Source: Streptomyces sp. NBRC 110028 (lineage in GTDB: Bacteria; Actinomycetota; Actinomycetes; Streptomycetales; Streptomycetaceae). From it: a stretch of DNA of 64,000 nt. The stretch is from NCBI RefSeq assembly GCF_001417735.1, contig NZ_BBUZ01000023.1, forward strand, positions 471,570-535,569, given 5' to 3'. The notes under the pieces were generated by a model, which was not told the origin of the DNA, did no database searches, and worked only from the letters and a program-made list of their open reading frames with translations. Every line of letters begins with the position of its first letter. The first letter of the stretch is position 1. Shown one piece after another: positions 43,625-52,128 of the stretch. The translations under genes were made by a program, and so were the position numbers.

Positions 43625-46600
43625 TCCACCACGTGGCGGCCCTCCGCGCGGGCGCTGCACGAGGCGCGGAACGCGCAGCGCTCGCAGTGCGCCCCGGTGC
43701 TCGGCGCGAAGCGCTCGTCGAGGACGCGACCGGCCGCGGTGGCGAGCAGTTCGCCGACCCACTCCCCCTCGGGCGGGTCCTGGGCCTGGACCTTGGGGAC
43801 GGTCTCGCCCCCGTCCTTCTTGGCGGCGCCCTGCCGCAGCTGGACCAGCTCGGCGCCGCCCGGTTCGGGCCGGTCGCCGCCGAACAGGCCGTCGACGGCG
43901 CCCTCCCGCACGGCGAGCTGATAGACCGCCAGCTGGGGGTGGTGGGCGACCTCGCCGCGGGTCACGGACTGCTTGCCGGTCTTGAAGTCGACGACGTACG
44001 CACGCCCCTCGGCGTCCGCCTCGACGCGGTCCATGCTGCCGCGGATGCGCACCTGGTACGCGTCGGCCTCCAGGGTGACGTCGAAGCCGTGCTCGGAGGC
44101 GACCGCCCTGCGGCCACCGCGCTCCATCACGTGCCAGCGCAGGAAGCGCTCCAGGGCCGCCCGGGCGTGCTCCTTCTCCTGCCGCGACTTCCAGGGGGCG
44201 TCGAAGGCGAGCGCGTCCCATACGGAGTCCAGGCGCTCCATGAGGACCGCGAGATCGGCCGGGGTGCGCCCGGAGGCCACCTCGTCGGCGAGGACGTGGA
44301 CGACGTTGCCGAAGCCCTGGGCGGCGGTCGACGGGGCGTCCGCCTTGACCTCGCGTCCCAGGAACCACTGCAGCGAGCAGGTGTTGACGAGCTGGTCGAG
44401 GGCGCTGCCGGAGAGCGCCACGGGCCGGTCGCGGTCGCGCAGCGGCACCTCGCTGTGCGTCGGCTCGTACAGGCCCCACCAGCCGGCGGGGTGGGCCGCG
44501 GGGACCAGCGGCCGGCCGTCCTCGTCGCGCAGCGCAGCGAGGCGGGCCAGCCGCTGCGCGGCGGCCTCCCGCAGGGCGTCCGAGGCGTCCGGGTCGACAG
44601 TGGTGGCGCGCAGCTCGGCGACGAGCGCGGCGACCGACAGCGGGCGGTGCGGCCGCTGGGTGACATCGACCGGGGTGACGCCCAGTTCGGTCAGGAACCG
44701 GGAGGGCTGGTCGCCGTCCTCGGAGGCCGCCTTGACGGCGGTGACCACCAGCCGGTCCCTGGCGCGGGTCGCCGCCACGTAGAACAGCCGCCGCTCCTCG
44801 GCCAGCAGCGCGCCCGGCGTCAGCGGCTCGGCGAGTCCGTCCCGGCCGATCCGGTCGGCCTCCAGGAGCGAGCCGCGGCGCCGCAGGTCCGGCCACAGCC
44901 CCTCCTGGACGCCCGCGACCACCACCAGGCGCCATTCCAGCCCCTTGGAGCGGTGGGCGGTCATCAGCCGCACGGCGTCGGTCCGGGCGAGGCGGCGCGA
45001 GAGGGTGTCGGCGGCGATGTCCTGGGCGTCGAGCTGGTCGAGGAAGTTGAGCGCGCCGCGGCCGCCGGTGCGCTCCTCCGCGCGCGCGGCGGTCTCGAAC
45101 AGCGCGCACACCGCGTCCAGGTCGCGGTCGGCGTTGCGCCCGGCGCTCCCGCCGCGCTGCGCGGCGCCCTCCAGCCGCCCGGGCCAGGGCGTGCCGTCCC
45201 ACAGCTCCCACAGCGCCTGCTCGGCGGTGCCGCCGCCGGCCAGCGCCTCCAGCGCCTTGCGCAGCAGCAGACCGAGCCGCTGGGCGCCGCGCGCGTACGC
45301 CGGGTCGTGGACGGCCAGCCGCTCGGGCGCGGCCAGCGCCTCGGTGAGCAGGACGTCGGAGGGGCGCGGCACGGCGTGGCCCGCGGCCCGCTCCTCCTCG
45401 CGCAGGGCGCGGCCGAGGCGGCGCAGATCGGCGGTGTCCATGCCGCCCAGCGGCGAGGTGAGCAGGGTGAGGGCGGTCTCGACGCCGAGGGCGGCGGACA
45501 GTCCGCCGGAGCCGGGCAGCGCGGCCGTGGCGGCGGCCCGCAGCGCCGTCAGCAGGGGGGCCACGGCGGGTTCGTGGCGCAGCGGGATGTCGTCGCCGTC
45601 CACCTCGATGGGCACCCCGGCGGAGATGAGCGCCCGGCGCAGACCCGGGAGCGAGCGCCCCCCGGCGCGCACCAGGACGGCCATCTCGCTCCAGGGCACC
45701 CCGTCCTCCAGATGGGCGCGGCGCAGGATGTCGGCGACGTTGTCCAGCTCGGCGCCCGCGGTGGGGTACGTGAACACCTCGACGCGGCCCCCGTCGCGGG
45801 CCGCCCTCAGCTCCCGGTGGGCGCGCACGGCGTGCGCCGGGAGGCGGGTGAGCGGCATCCGGCCGGTGACGAGCCGGGTCGCGGCGAGCAGCCGGGCGCC
45901 CGAACGGCGCGAGGTGGTGAGGACCTCCACGGGCGCCGGGCGGCCGTCCGCGCGCGGGAAGGCGTCCCGGAAGCCGAGGATGCCGTTCACATCGGCGCCC
46001 CGGAAGGCGTAGATCGACTGATCGGGGTCGCCGAACGCCACCAGCGTCCTTCCGCCGCCCGCCAGCGCGCGCAGCAGCCGCCCCTGGGCCACGTCCGTGT
46101 CCTGGTACTCGTCCACGAACACCGCGTCATAGCGGGCGGCCAGCTCCGCCGCTCCCTCCGGCCGCTCGGCGAGCAGCACCGCGCGGTGCACCAGCTCCGC
46201 GTAGTCCAGCACCCCCTGGGCGTCCAGGACGTCCAGATACTCGGCCAGGAAGGCCGCCGCCGCACCCCAGTCCGGGCGCCCGGTGCGGGCCGCGAACTCC
46301 CCCAGGGACCGCGGGCCGAGCCCCAGCTCCCGGCTGCGGGCGAGCACCGCGCGCACCTCGTCGGCGAAGCCGCGGGTGGTCAGGCAGGCCCGCAGATCGT
46401 CGGGCCAGCGGGCCGAGGCGCGCCCCGCGCGCTCCAGTTCGGCCTGCCCGGCGAGGAGTTCCCGTACGACGACGTCCTGCTCCGGGCCGGACAGCAGCCG
46501 CAGCGGATCGGCGAACAGGTCGACGTCCTGGTGGGCGCGGACCAGCGCGTAGCAGAAGGAGTGGAAGGTGGTGGCCCGCGGCCCCCTCGCGCCGCCCAGC

Positions 46601-46923
46601 CGCGCCGCCATCCGGTCGCGCAGCTCGACGGCGGCCTTGCGGCTGAAGGTGAGCACCAGGAGGCGCTCGGGATCCGCGCCGTCGCGCACCCGCCGGGCGA
46701 CGGACTCCACGAGCGTCGTGGTCTTTCCGGTGCCCGGCCCGGCGAGCACCAGCAACGGACCGCCCTCGTGCTCGACCACGGAGCGCTGCCGTGCGTCCAG
46801 GACAGGAGAGACCACCGGATCCGGCCGACGGCGGACCAGACGGTACGAGCCCGGGGACGTCTGCCGCGGATGCGGCTGCCGCCCGCGCCGCTGCCGCGGC
46901 AGGGACGAGGAGGAGGAGCTCAC
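43621..46923 (-). CDS. adnA: helicase-nuclease subunit AdnA
   Basis: 1100 aa, same architecture as AdnB: UvrD-like motor (LVLAGPGTGKTTT, LTFSRKAAVELRDRM, VFVDEYQDTD, AFGDPDQSIYAFRGAD, LMTAHRSKGLEWRLVVV) and a RecB nuclease (IRGSMDRVEA, YVVDFKTGKQ, PQLAVYQLAV) with cysteines (CERCAFRASC) that fit an iron-sulfur nuclease. GTG 46923 (VSSSSSS) is chosen over an upstream GTG at 46962. It forms an operon with adnB through a GTGA overlap. A perfect DnaA box is 76 bp upstream. Confidence 0.92.
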   Translation of the reverse strand: MSSSSSSLPRQRRGRQPHPRQTSPGSYRLVRRRPDPVVSPVLDARQRSVVEHEGGPLLVLAGPGTGKTTTLVESVARRVRDGADPERLLVLTFSRKAAVELRDRMAARLGGARGPRATTFHSFCYALVRAHQDVDLFADPLRLLSGPEQDVVVRELLAGQAELERAGRASARWPDDLRACLTTRGFADEVRAVLARSRELGLGPRSLGEFAARTGRPDWGAAAAFLAEYLDVLDAQGVLDYAELVHRAVLLAERPEGAAELAARYDAVFVDEYQDTDVAQGRLLRALAGGGRTLVAFGDPDQSIYAFRGADVNGILGFRDAFPRADGRPAPVEVLTTSRRSGARLLAATRLVTGRMPLTRLPAHAVRAHRELRAARDGGRVEVFTYPTAGAELDNVADILRRAHLEDGVPWSEMAVLVRAGGRSLPGLRRALISAGVPIEVDGDDIPLRHEPAVAPLLTALRAAATAALPGSGGLSAALGVETALTLLTSPLGGMDTADLRRLGRALREEERAAGHAVPRPSDVLLTEALAAPERLAVHDPAYARGAQRLGLLLRKALEALAGGGTAEQALWELWDGTPWPGRLEGAAQRGGSAGRNADRDLDAVCALFETAARAEERTGGRGALNFLDQLDAQDIAADTLSRRLARTDAVRLMTAHRSKGLEWRLVVVAGVQEGLWPDLRRRGSLLEADRIGRDGLAEPLTPGALLAEERRLFYVAATRARDRLVVTAVKAASEDGDQPSRFLTELGVTPVDVTQRPHRPLSVAALVAELRATTVDPDASDALREAAAQRLARLAALRDEDGRPLVPAAHPAGWWGLYEPTHSEVPLRDRDRPVALSGSALDQLVNTCSLQWFLGREVKADAPSTAAQGFGNVVHVLADEVASGRTPADLAVLMERLDSVWDALAFDAPWKSRQEKEHARAALERFLRWHVMERGGRRAVASEHGFDVTLEADAYQVRIRGSMDRVEADAEGRAYVVDFKTGKQSVTRGEVAHHPQLAVYQLAVREGAVDGLFGGDRPEPGGAELVQLRQGAAKKDGGETVPKVQAQDPPEGEWVGELLATAAGRVLDERFAPSTGAHCERCAFRASCSARAEGRHVVE

Positions 46924-46998
46924 GTGGATCGCCGGTCCTGGTGGGTCGACTGGGTGCCGCACAGCCTCTCATGTGCCATGGCGCGTCACCCGAATGGC

Positions 46999-47007
46999 TG
47001 TGGACAA
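46999..47007 (-). promoter_or_regulatory. perfect DnaA box upstream of adnA
   Basis: TTGTCCACA on the minus strand, in the short gap between the ATL gene end and the adnA start. Confidence 0.45.
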
Positions 47008-47010
47008 CCT

Positions 47011-47424
47011 CTATCCCGCCGCGGCGTCAGCACCCTCCGTACCCTCATGGCCCTCCGTGCCCCCAGCGCCCTCCACGCCGTCCCAGCGGGCCCGGCGCAT
47101 GTCGATCCTCGGCACATGGCCCTCGGCGGAGCGCGGCGCCTCGCGCAGCGGAGTGCCCTCCGCGCGGTAGTGGTCCAGCGCCCGCAGCTCGCTGCCGGGC
47201 AGCAGCGCGCCGTCCGCGCGCACCACGCGCCACCACGGCACGGCGCCCCCGTAGAGGGCCATCACCCGCCCCACCTGGCGCGGGCCGCCCTCCTCCAGCC
47301 ACTCGGCGATGTCCCCGTAGGTCATCACCCGGCCCGGCGGGATCAGCTCGGCGACGTCCAGCACCCGCTCCGCGTACGCGGGCAGCTCGTCGGCGGCCCG
47401 CCGCTCCTCGCTCTCCCGGCTCAT
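47011..47424 (-). CDS. alkyltransferase-like protein (ATL)
   Basis: 137 aa with the MGMT C-terminal DNA-binding fold: IPPGRVMTYGDIAEWL and RQVGRVMALYGG. The active-site PCHRV is PWWRV at 63-67, so the alkyl-accepting cysteine is absent. Such ATL proteins bind O6-alkylguanine and flag it for nucleotide-excision repair. ATG 47424 has AGGA 8 nt upstream; the longer frame has no coding character. The C-terminus is a Gly/Glu/Ala tail. Located upstream of adnAB on the same strand. Confidence 0.9.
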   Translation of the reverse strand: MSRESEERRAADELPAYAERVLDVAELIPPGRVMTYGDIAEWLEEGGPRQVGRVMALYGGAVPWWRVVRADGALLPGSELRALDHYRAEGTPLREAPRSAEGHVPRIDMRRARWDGVEGAGGTEGHEGTEGADAAAG

Positions 47425-47621
47425 CCCGCCCATCCTGCCCCACACCACCGACACCGCCCGCGCGGTACCGTCGAAGGTTCTGCGGACGACGGCAGGGGTT
47501 CGATCACTCATTGTGCGGGAACGCACTACAGGGCGTACGATCCGAGGCTCACATCCCCGAAATGCACCCTGATGCCCTCCTCCGCAGCCCGGGCATGCCA
47601 CCATCTTCCGGGCGGTGACTG

Positions 47622-50435
47622 GTGATACGAGATCAAGAAGAGACGGCGAAGCAGCAGGGTGCGCAGCCTCCTGAAGAGGAGGCCCGCACCCCTGAGGCGC
47701 TGCCGCGCTCGGACGGCTCCGATGGCACCGACGGTCCGCACGGCCCCCAGGACCCCGGCGGCGCCGACGGCTGGGAAGAGCCGGAGGACCACGGCGGCTC
47801 CGACCGTCCGCAGGGGCACAACGAACGGGTCTCGGGCGACGAACCACTGCTCCCCGCCCGGGTCCACCGCCCCTCGGACCTGATGCGGCTGCTGCTCGGC
47901 GCGCTGGGCATCGGCATCGTCCTGGCCGTCGCGGCCTTCGCGCACGGCACCACCGCGGGATTGGAGAAGGACATCGGCCACGGCGCCAACCAGGCGCCCC
48001 CGCTGATGATCGACTTCGCGGGGCTGACGGCCAGCATCGCCGTGCTCGTCCTGCCGGTGGCGTTCGCGATCGAGCGGCTGATCAAACGGGACGGGCTGCG
48101 GATCGCGGACGGCGTCCTGGCCGCGGTCCTCGCCCACGGCATCTCCCTCGCCACCGATCTGTGGGTCGCCAGAGCCGCACCCGACTCGATCCGCGAGGCC
48201 CTCACCCAGCCCGCGCCCGGCGGCGCCCTGAGCGATCCCGTGCACGGCTATCTCGCCCCCGTCATCGCCTATATGACGGCCGTCGGCATGGCGCGCCGCC
48301 CCCGCTGGCGGGTGGCCATGTGGGGCGTGCTGCTGCTCGACGCGTTCGCGGTGCTCGTCGGCGGCTACACCACCCCGTTCTCGATCATCGTCACGGTGCT
48401 CATCGGCTGGACCGTCGCCTACGGCACGCTCTACGCCGTCGGCTCCCCCAACGTCCGGCCCACCGGCCAGCACCTGCTCGCCGGGCTGCGCCGGGTCGGC
48501 TTCAACCCGGTCAGCGCGGCGCGCGCCGAGGAGGCCGTCGACGAGCACGGCAACCACAGCGACCGGGGCCGCCGCTATATGGTCACCCTGGAGGACGGGC
48601 CGCCGCTGGACGTCACCGTGGTGGACCGCGAACAGCAGGCCCAGGGCTTCTTCTACAGCGTCTGGCAGCGGCTGACGCTGCGCACGATCACCCCGCCGCG
48701 CAGCCTCCAGTCGCTGCGCCAGGCGCTGGAGCAGGAGGCGCTGCTCGCGTACGCGGCGATCGCGGCGGGCGCCAACGCGCCGAAGCTGATCGCCACCTCC
48801 GAGCTGGGCCCGGACGCCGTGATGCTGGTCTACGAGCACATCGGCGGCCGCCCCCTGCACGCCCTGCCCGACCAGGCGATCACCGATGAGCTGCTGGCCG
48901 GGGCCTGGCACCAGGTGCAGGCGCTCCAGTCGCGGCGCATCGCCCACCGGCGGCTGGACAGCGACGCCCTGCTGATCGACCGCTCCGGCGCGGTCATCCT
49001 GACGGATCTGAGCGGCGGCGAGATCGCGGCCGGTGACGTGGTGCTGCGGATGGACATCGCGCAGCTGCTGACCACCCTGGGGCTGCGGGTGGGCGCCGAG
49101 CGCTCCGTGTCCGCCGCGGTCGACGTCATCGGCCCGGACGCGGTCGCCGACAGCCTCCCCCTGCTGCAGCCCCTCGCCCTGGGCCGGGCCACCCGGGCGA
49201 CGCTGCGCCAGCTCGCCCGGGAGCGCGCCCAGCGGCAGCGGGAAGCGGTGCTGGAGGCGTCCCGGGCCGCCAAGGAGGCCAGGGCGCGGGAGGCCGAGGA
49301 GGCGCAGGAGGCGGCCCGGGGCGAGGCCGACGACGGGCGCAGGGCCGAACCGGCCGTCAGCGACCGCAAGACGGCCAAGGCCGAGAAGCAGGCCGAGAAG
49401 CGGGCGCTCGACGAGGCCCTGGAGGAGGCCCGCGAGGAGGATCTGCTCGCCCAGATCCGCCGCCAGGTGCTGCTGGTGCGGCCGCAGGCGCCGATCGAGC
49501 CGGTGCGGCTGGAGCGCATCAAGCCGCGCACCCTGGTCAGCTTCTGCGCGGGCGCCTTCGCCGCGTACTTCCTGCTGTCCCAGTTCACCCACCTCAAGCT
49601 GGGCGCCCTGGTCGGCGAGGCCAACTGGATCTGGGTGGTGTTCGCGCTCCTCTTCTCCGCGCTCACCTATATCGCCGCGGCCCTGAGCCTGCTCGGCTTC
49701 GTCCCCGAGAAGGTGCCCTTCGGGCGCACGGTGCTCGCCCAGGTCGCCGCCTCGTTCGTGAAGCTGGTGGCCCCCGCGGCGGTCGGCGGCGTCGCCCTCA
49801 ACGCCCGCTTCCTGCAGCGCGCGGGAGTGCGGTCCGGGCTCGCGGTGGCCAGCGTCGGCGCCTCGCAGCTGTTCGGTCTGGCCAGCCACATCGTGCTGCT
49901 GGCCATCTTCGGCTACATCACCGGCACCGAGCGCACCCCGACGCTCTCACCGTCCCGGACCGTGATCGCCGGGCTGCTGACGGGCGCCGTGCTGACCCTC
50001 GTGGTCACCGCGGTGCCCGCCCTGCGCAAGTTCGTCTCCACCCGGGTGCGGTCGCTGTTCGCGGGCGTCGTACCGCGCATGCTGGACGTGCTCCAACGGC
50101 CCCGGAAGCTGCTCGCCGGCATCGGCGGCATGCTGCTGCTGACCGCGGCCAACGTGATGTGCCTCGACGCGTCGATCCGCGCGTTCGGCGGCGAGCTGAG
50201 CTACGCGAGCATCGCGGTCGTCTTCCTCGCGGGCAACGCCCTGGGGTCGGCCGCGCCCACCCCGGGCGGCGTCGGCGCCGTCGAGGCCGCCCTGATCGCC
50301 GGACTCACCTTCGCCGGGCTGCCGTACGAGACGGCCGCGCCCGCGGTGCTGCTGTTCCGGCTGATGGTCTTCTGGCTGCCGGTGCTGCCCGGCTGGGTGG
50401 CGTTCACCCACCTCACCCGCCGGGAGTCGCTGTAG
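47622..50435 (+). CDS. membrane fusion: kinase-like domain plus LPG-synthase-type transmembrane domain
   Basis: 937 aa. Acidic disordered N-terminus (to ~80), about six membrane helices (~85-270), a soluble kinase-like region (~300-510) with IAHRRLDSDALLIDRSG and VILTDLSGGEIA as HRxxD and DxG-like motifs, a charged Ala/Glu/Arg coiled coil (~525-620), then a second block of about seven helices (~630-937) resembling the lysylphosphatidylglycerol synthase/flippase membrane region. No aminoacyl-transferase domain is present, so it cannot be a full MprF. It may move or sense lipids (inference). GTG start. Confidence 0.8.
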   Translation: MIRDQEETAKQQGAQPPEEEARTPEALPRSDGSDGTDGPHGPQDPGGADGWEEPEDHGGSDRPQGHNERVSGDEPLLPARVHRPSDLMRLLLGALGIGIVLAVAAFAHGTTAGLEKDIGHGANQAPPLMIDFAGLTASIAVLVLPVAFAIERLIKRDGLRIADGVLAAVLAHGISLATDLWVARAAPDSIREALTQPAPGGALSDPVHGYLAPVIAYMTAVGMARRPRWRVAMWGVLLLDAFAVLVGGYTTPFSIIVTVLIGWTVAYGTLYAVGSPNVRPTGQHLLAGLRRVGFNPVSAARAEEAVDEHGNHSDRGRRYMVTLEDGPPLDVTVVDREQQAQGFFYSVWQRLTLRTITPPRSLQSLRQALEQEALLAYAAIAAGANAPKLIATSELGPDAVMLVYEHIGGRPLHALPDQAITDELLAGAWHQVQALQSRRIAHRRLDSDALLIDRSGAVILTDLSGGEIAAGDVVLRMDIAQLLTTLGLRVGAERSVSAAVDVIGPDAVADSLPLLQPLALGRATRATLRQLARERAQRQREAVLEASRAAKEARAREAEEAQEAARGEADDGRRAEPAVSDRKTAKAEKQAEKRALDEALEEAREEDLLAQIRRQVLLVRPQAPIEPVRLERIKPRTLVSFCAGAFAAYFLLSQFTHLKLGALVGEANWIWVVFALLFSALTYIAAALSLLGFVPEKVPFGRTVLAQVAASFVKLVAPAAVGGVALNARFLQRAGVRSGLAVASVGASQLFGLASHIVLLAIFGYITGTERTPTLSPSRTVIAGLLTGAVLTLVVTAVPALRKFVSTRVRSLFAGVVPRMLDVLQRPRKLLAGIGGMLLLTAANVMCLDASIRAFGGELSYASIAVVFLAGNALGSAAPTPGGVGAVEAALIAGLTFAGLPYETAAPAVLLFRLMVFWLPVLPGWVAFTHLTRRESL

Positions 50436-50540
50436 ACCCGCCGGTCGTCATACGGCCTCACCCGTACGCCCGCGCTGTGCGCGCGCTACCCCGCCGGGGC
50501 CCGCAGGATGGCGGTACGCCGCCACCCAGGGAGAGCCGCC

Positions 50541-52049
50541 GTGTCCCGACCCCTGCGCACCGGTGCGCTGTCCGCCGCCGCCCTGCTGCTCGCCGCCACC
50601 GCCGGATGCGGCGGCGACCCCGGCCGGCCGGACACCACCGCGAGCCAGAAGCTCCACTGGGCCGCCTGCCCCGTCCCCTCCGACAGCGAGGACGGGGCGA
50701 CCACCAAGGCCCCGGGCCGGGAGTGGCAGTGCGCCACCCTGCACGTCCCGCTCGACTACAGCAAACCGCGCGGCGCCACCATCGGCATCGCGATGATCCG
50801 CGCCAAGGCCACAGGACCGGGCAGGCGGATCGGCTCCCTGATCTTCAACTTCGGTGGCCCCGGCGGCTCCGGCGTCACCACGCTCCCCGCCCTCGCGGGC
50901 ACCTACAAGCAGCTGCGCACCCGCTATGACCTGGTCAGCTTCGATCCGCGCGGGGTCGGCCGCAGCAAGGGGGTGCGCTGTCTCGGCAACCGGCAGCTCG
51001 ACGCCTTCTACGCGGCCGACGCCACCCCGGACGACTCCGCCGAGGTGACCTCCCTGCTGCACCGGGCCAAGGGCTACACCGCCGGGTGCGAGAAGCGGTC
51101 CGGTGCGGTGCTCCCGTACGTCGGCACCACCAACGCCGCCCGCGACATGGAGGTGATGCGCCGCGTCCTCGGCGACCGCGAGCTGCACTACTTCGGCGTC
51201 TCCTACGGCACCGAACTGGGCGGCGTCTACGCCCATCTGTACCCCAAGAAGGTGGGCCGGGCGCTGTTCGACGGGGTCGTGGACCCCGCCCAGGACCCCG
51301 AGCAGGGCGCCCTCGGCCAGGCGAAGGGGTTCCAGCTGGCACTGGGCGACTACCTGAAGGGGTGCCGCCCCACCGCCGGGGCCGGCTGCCCGACCCAGGC
51401 ACGGATCCAGGCGCTGCTGAAGCGCCTGGACCGGCATCCGGTGGCGGGCAGCGGCAACCGGAAGCTCACCCAGTCGCTGGCCGACGGAGGCATCGCGCAG
51501 TCCCTGTACTCACGGGACTTCTGGCCGTACCTCACCCAGGCGATCGCGGCCGCCCAGCAGGGCGACGGCGGGATCCTGCTGGCCCTGGGCGACGCCATGA
51601 ACGGGCGCGGCGAGAACGGCGACTACAGCACCCTGCAGTCCTCGCTCAACGCCGTCACCTGCGCCGACTTCAAACAGCGCTACAGCCTGGCCGACATCCG
51701 GCGGAAGCTGCCCGCCTTCCGCCAGGCGTCCCCGGTGTTCGGCGACTTCATGGCCTGGAGCCTCACCCAGTGCACCGGCTGGCCCGTCCGCGGCGCCTGG
51801 ACCACCCCCGATGTCAGCGCCCGCGGCGCCGCCCCCATCCTCATCGTCGGCAATACCGGCGACCCGGCCACGCCGTACGCCGGGGCACGGAAGATGGCCG
51901 ACGAACTCGGGCCCGGGGTCGGCGTCCAACTCACCTACAAGGGCGAGGGACACGGGGCGTACGACAGCGGCAGCCGCTGTGTGCGCACGACCGTGAACGC
52001 CTATCTGCTGAACGGCCGCGTGCCGGAGAACGGCAAGGTCTGCACCTAG
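50541..52049 (+). CDS. exported Tap-like alpha/beta hydrolase, paralogue 1
   Basis: 502 aa secreted or lipid-anchored peptidase of the tripeptidyl-aminopeptidase type. The signal segment LSAAALLLAATAGC ends at a lipobox-like Cys with Thr at -3, so anchoring is uncertain. Oxyanion motif FNFGGPGGSG, nucleophile GVSYGTELGG, acid GNTGDPATPY, His GEGHGAYDSG. GTG with GGGAGAG at 5-6 nt. Followed 79 bp later by a close paralogue. Confidence 0.9.
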   Translation: MSRPLRTGALSAAALLLAATAGCGGDPGRPDTTASQKLHWAACPVPSDSEDGATTKAPGREWQCATLHVPLDYSKPRGATIGIAMIRAKATGPGRRIGSLIFNFGGPGGSGVTTLPALAGTYKQLRTRYDLVSFDPRGVGRSKGVRCLGNRQLDAFYAADATPDDSAEVTSLLHRAKGYTAGCEKRSGAVLPYVGTTNAARDMEVMRRVLGDRELHYFGVSYGTELGGVYAHLYPKKVGRALFDGVVDPAQDPEQGALGQAKGFQLALGDYLKGCRPTAGAGCPTQARIQALLKRLDRHPVAGSGNRKLTQSLADGGIAQSLYSRDFWPYLTQAIAAAQQGDGGILLALGDAMNGRGENGDYSTLQSSLNAVTCADFKQRYSLADIRRKLPAFRQASPVFGDFMAWSLTQCTGWPVRGAWTTPDVSARGAAPILIVGNTGDPATPYAGARKMADELGPGVGVQLTYKGEGHGAYDSGSRCVRTTVNAYLLNGRVPENGKVCT

Positions 52050-52128
52050 CCGCGCCGCCGCCGCCGTGACGGTATGGACAACAAGCGCGCACACTCCCGC
52101 TCATACCATCCTCATAGGATCACCGACC

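Noticed and set aside
30825..47007. replication origin suggested by DnaA boxes
   Set aside because: Only three isolated boxes kilobases apart, with no dnaA/dnaN and no AT-rich unwinding element.
43633..47625. 1330-codon open frame antisense to adnA
   Set aside because: Covers adnA and the ATL gene on the wrong strand; no motifs.
47526..49889. 787-codon open frame antisense to the 937-aa membrane gene
   Set aside because: Rich in Gly/Gln/Arg/His with no domain; the plus strand has clear membrane segments and normal codon bias.
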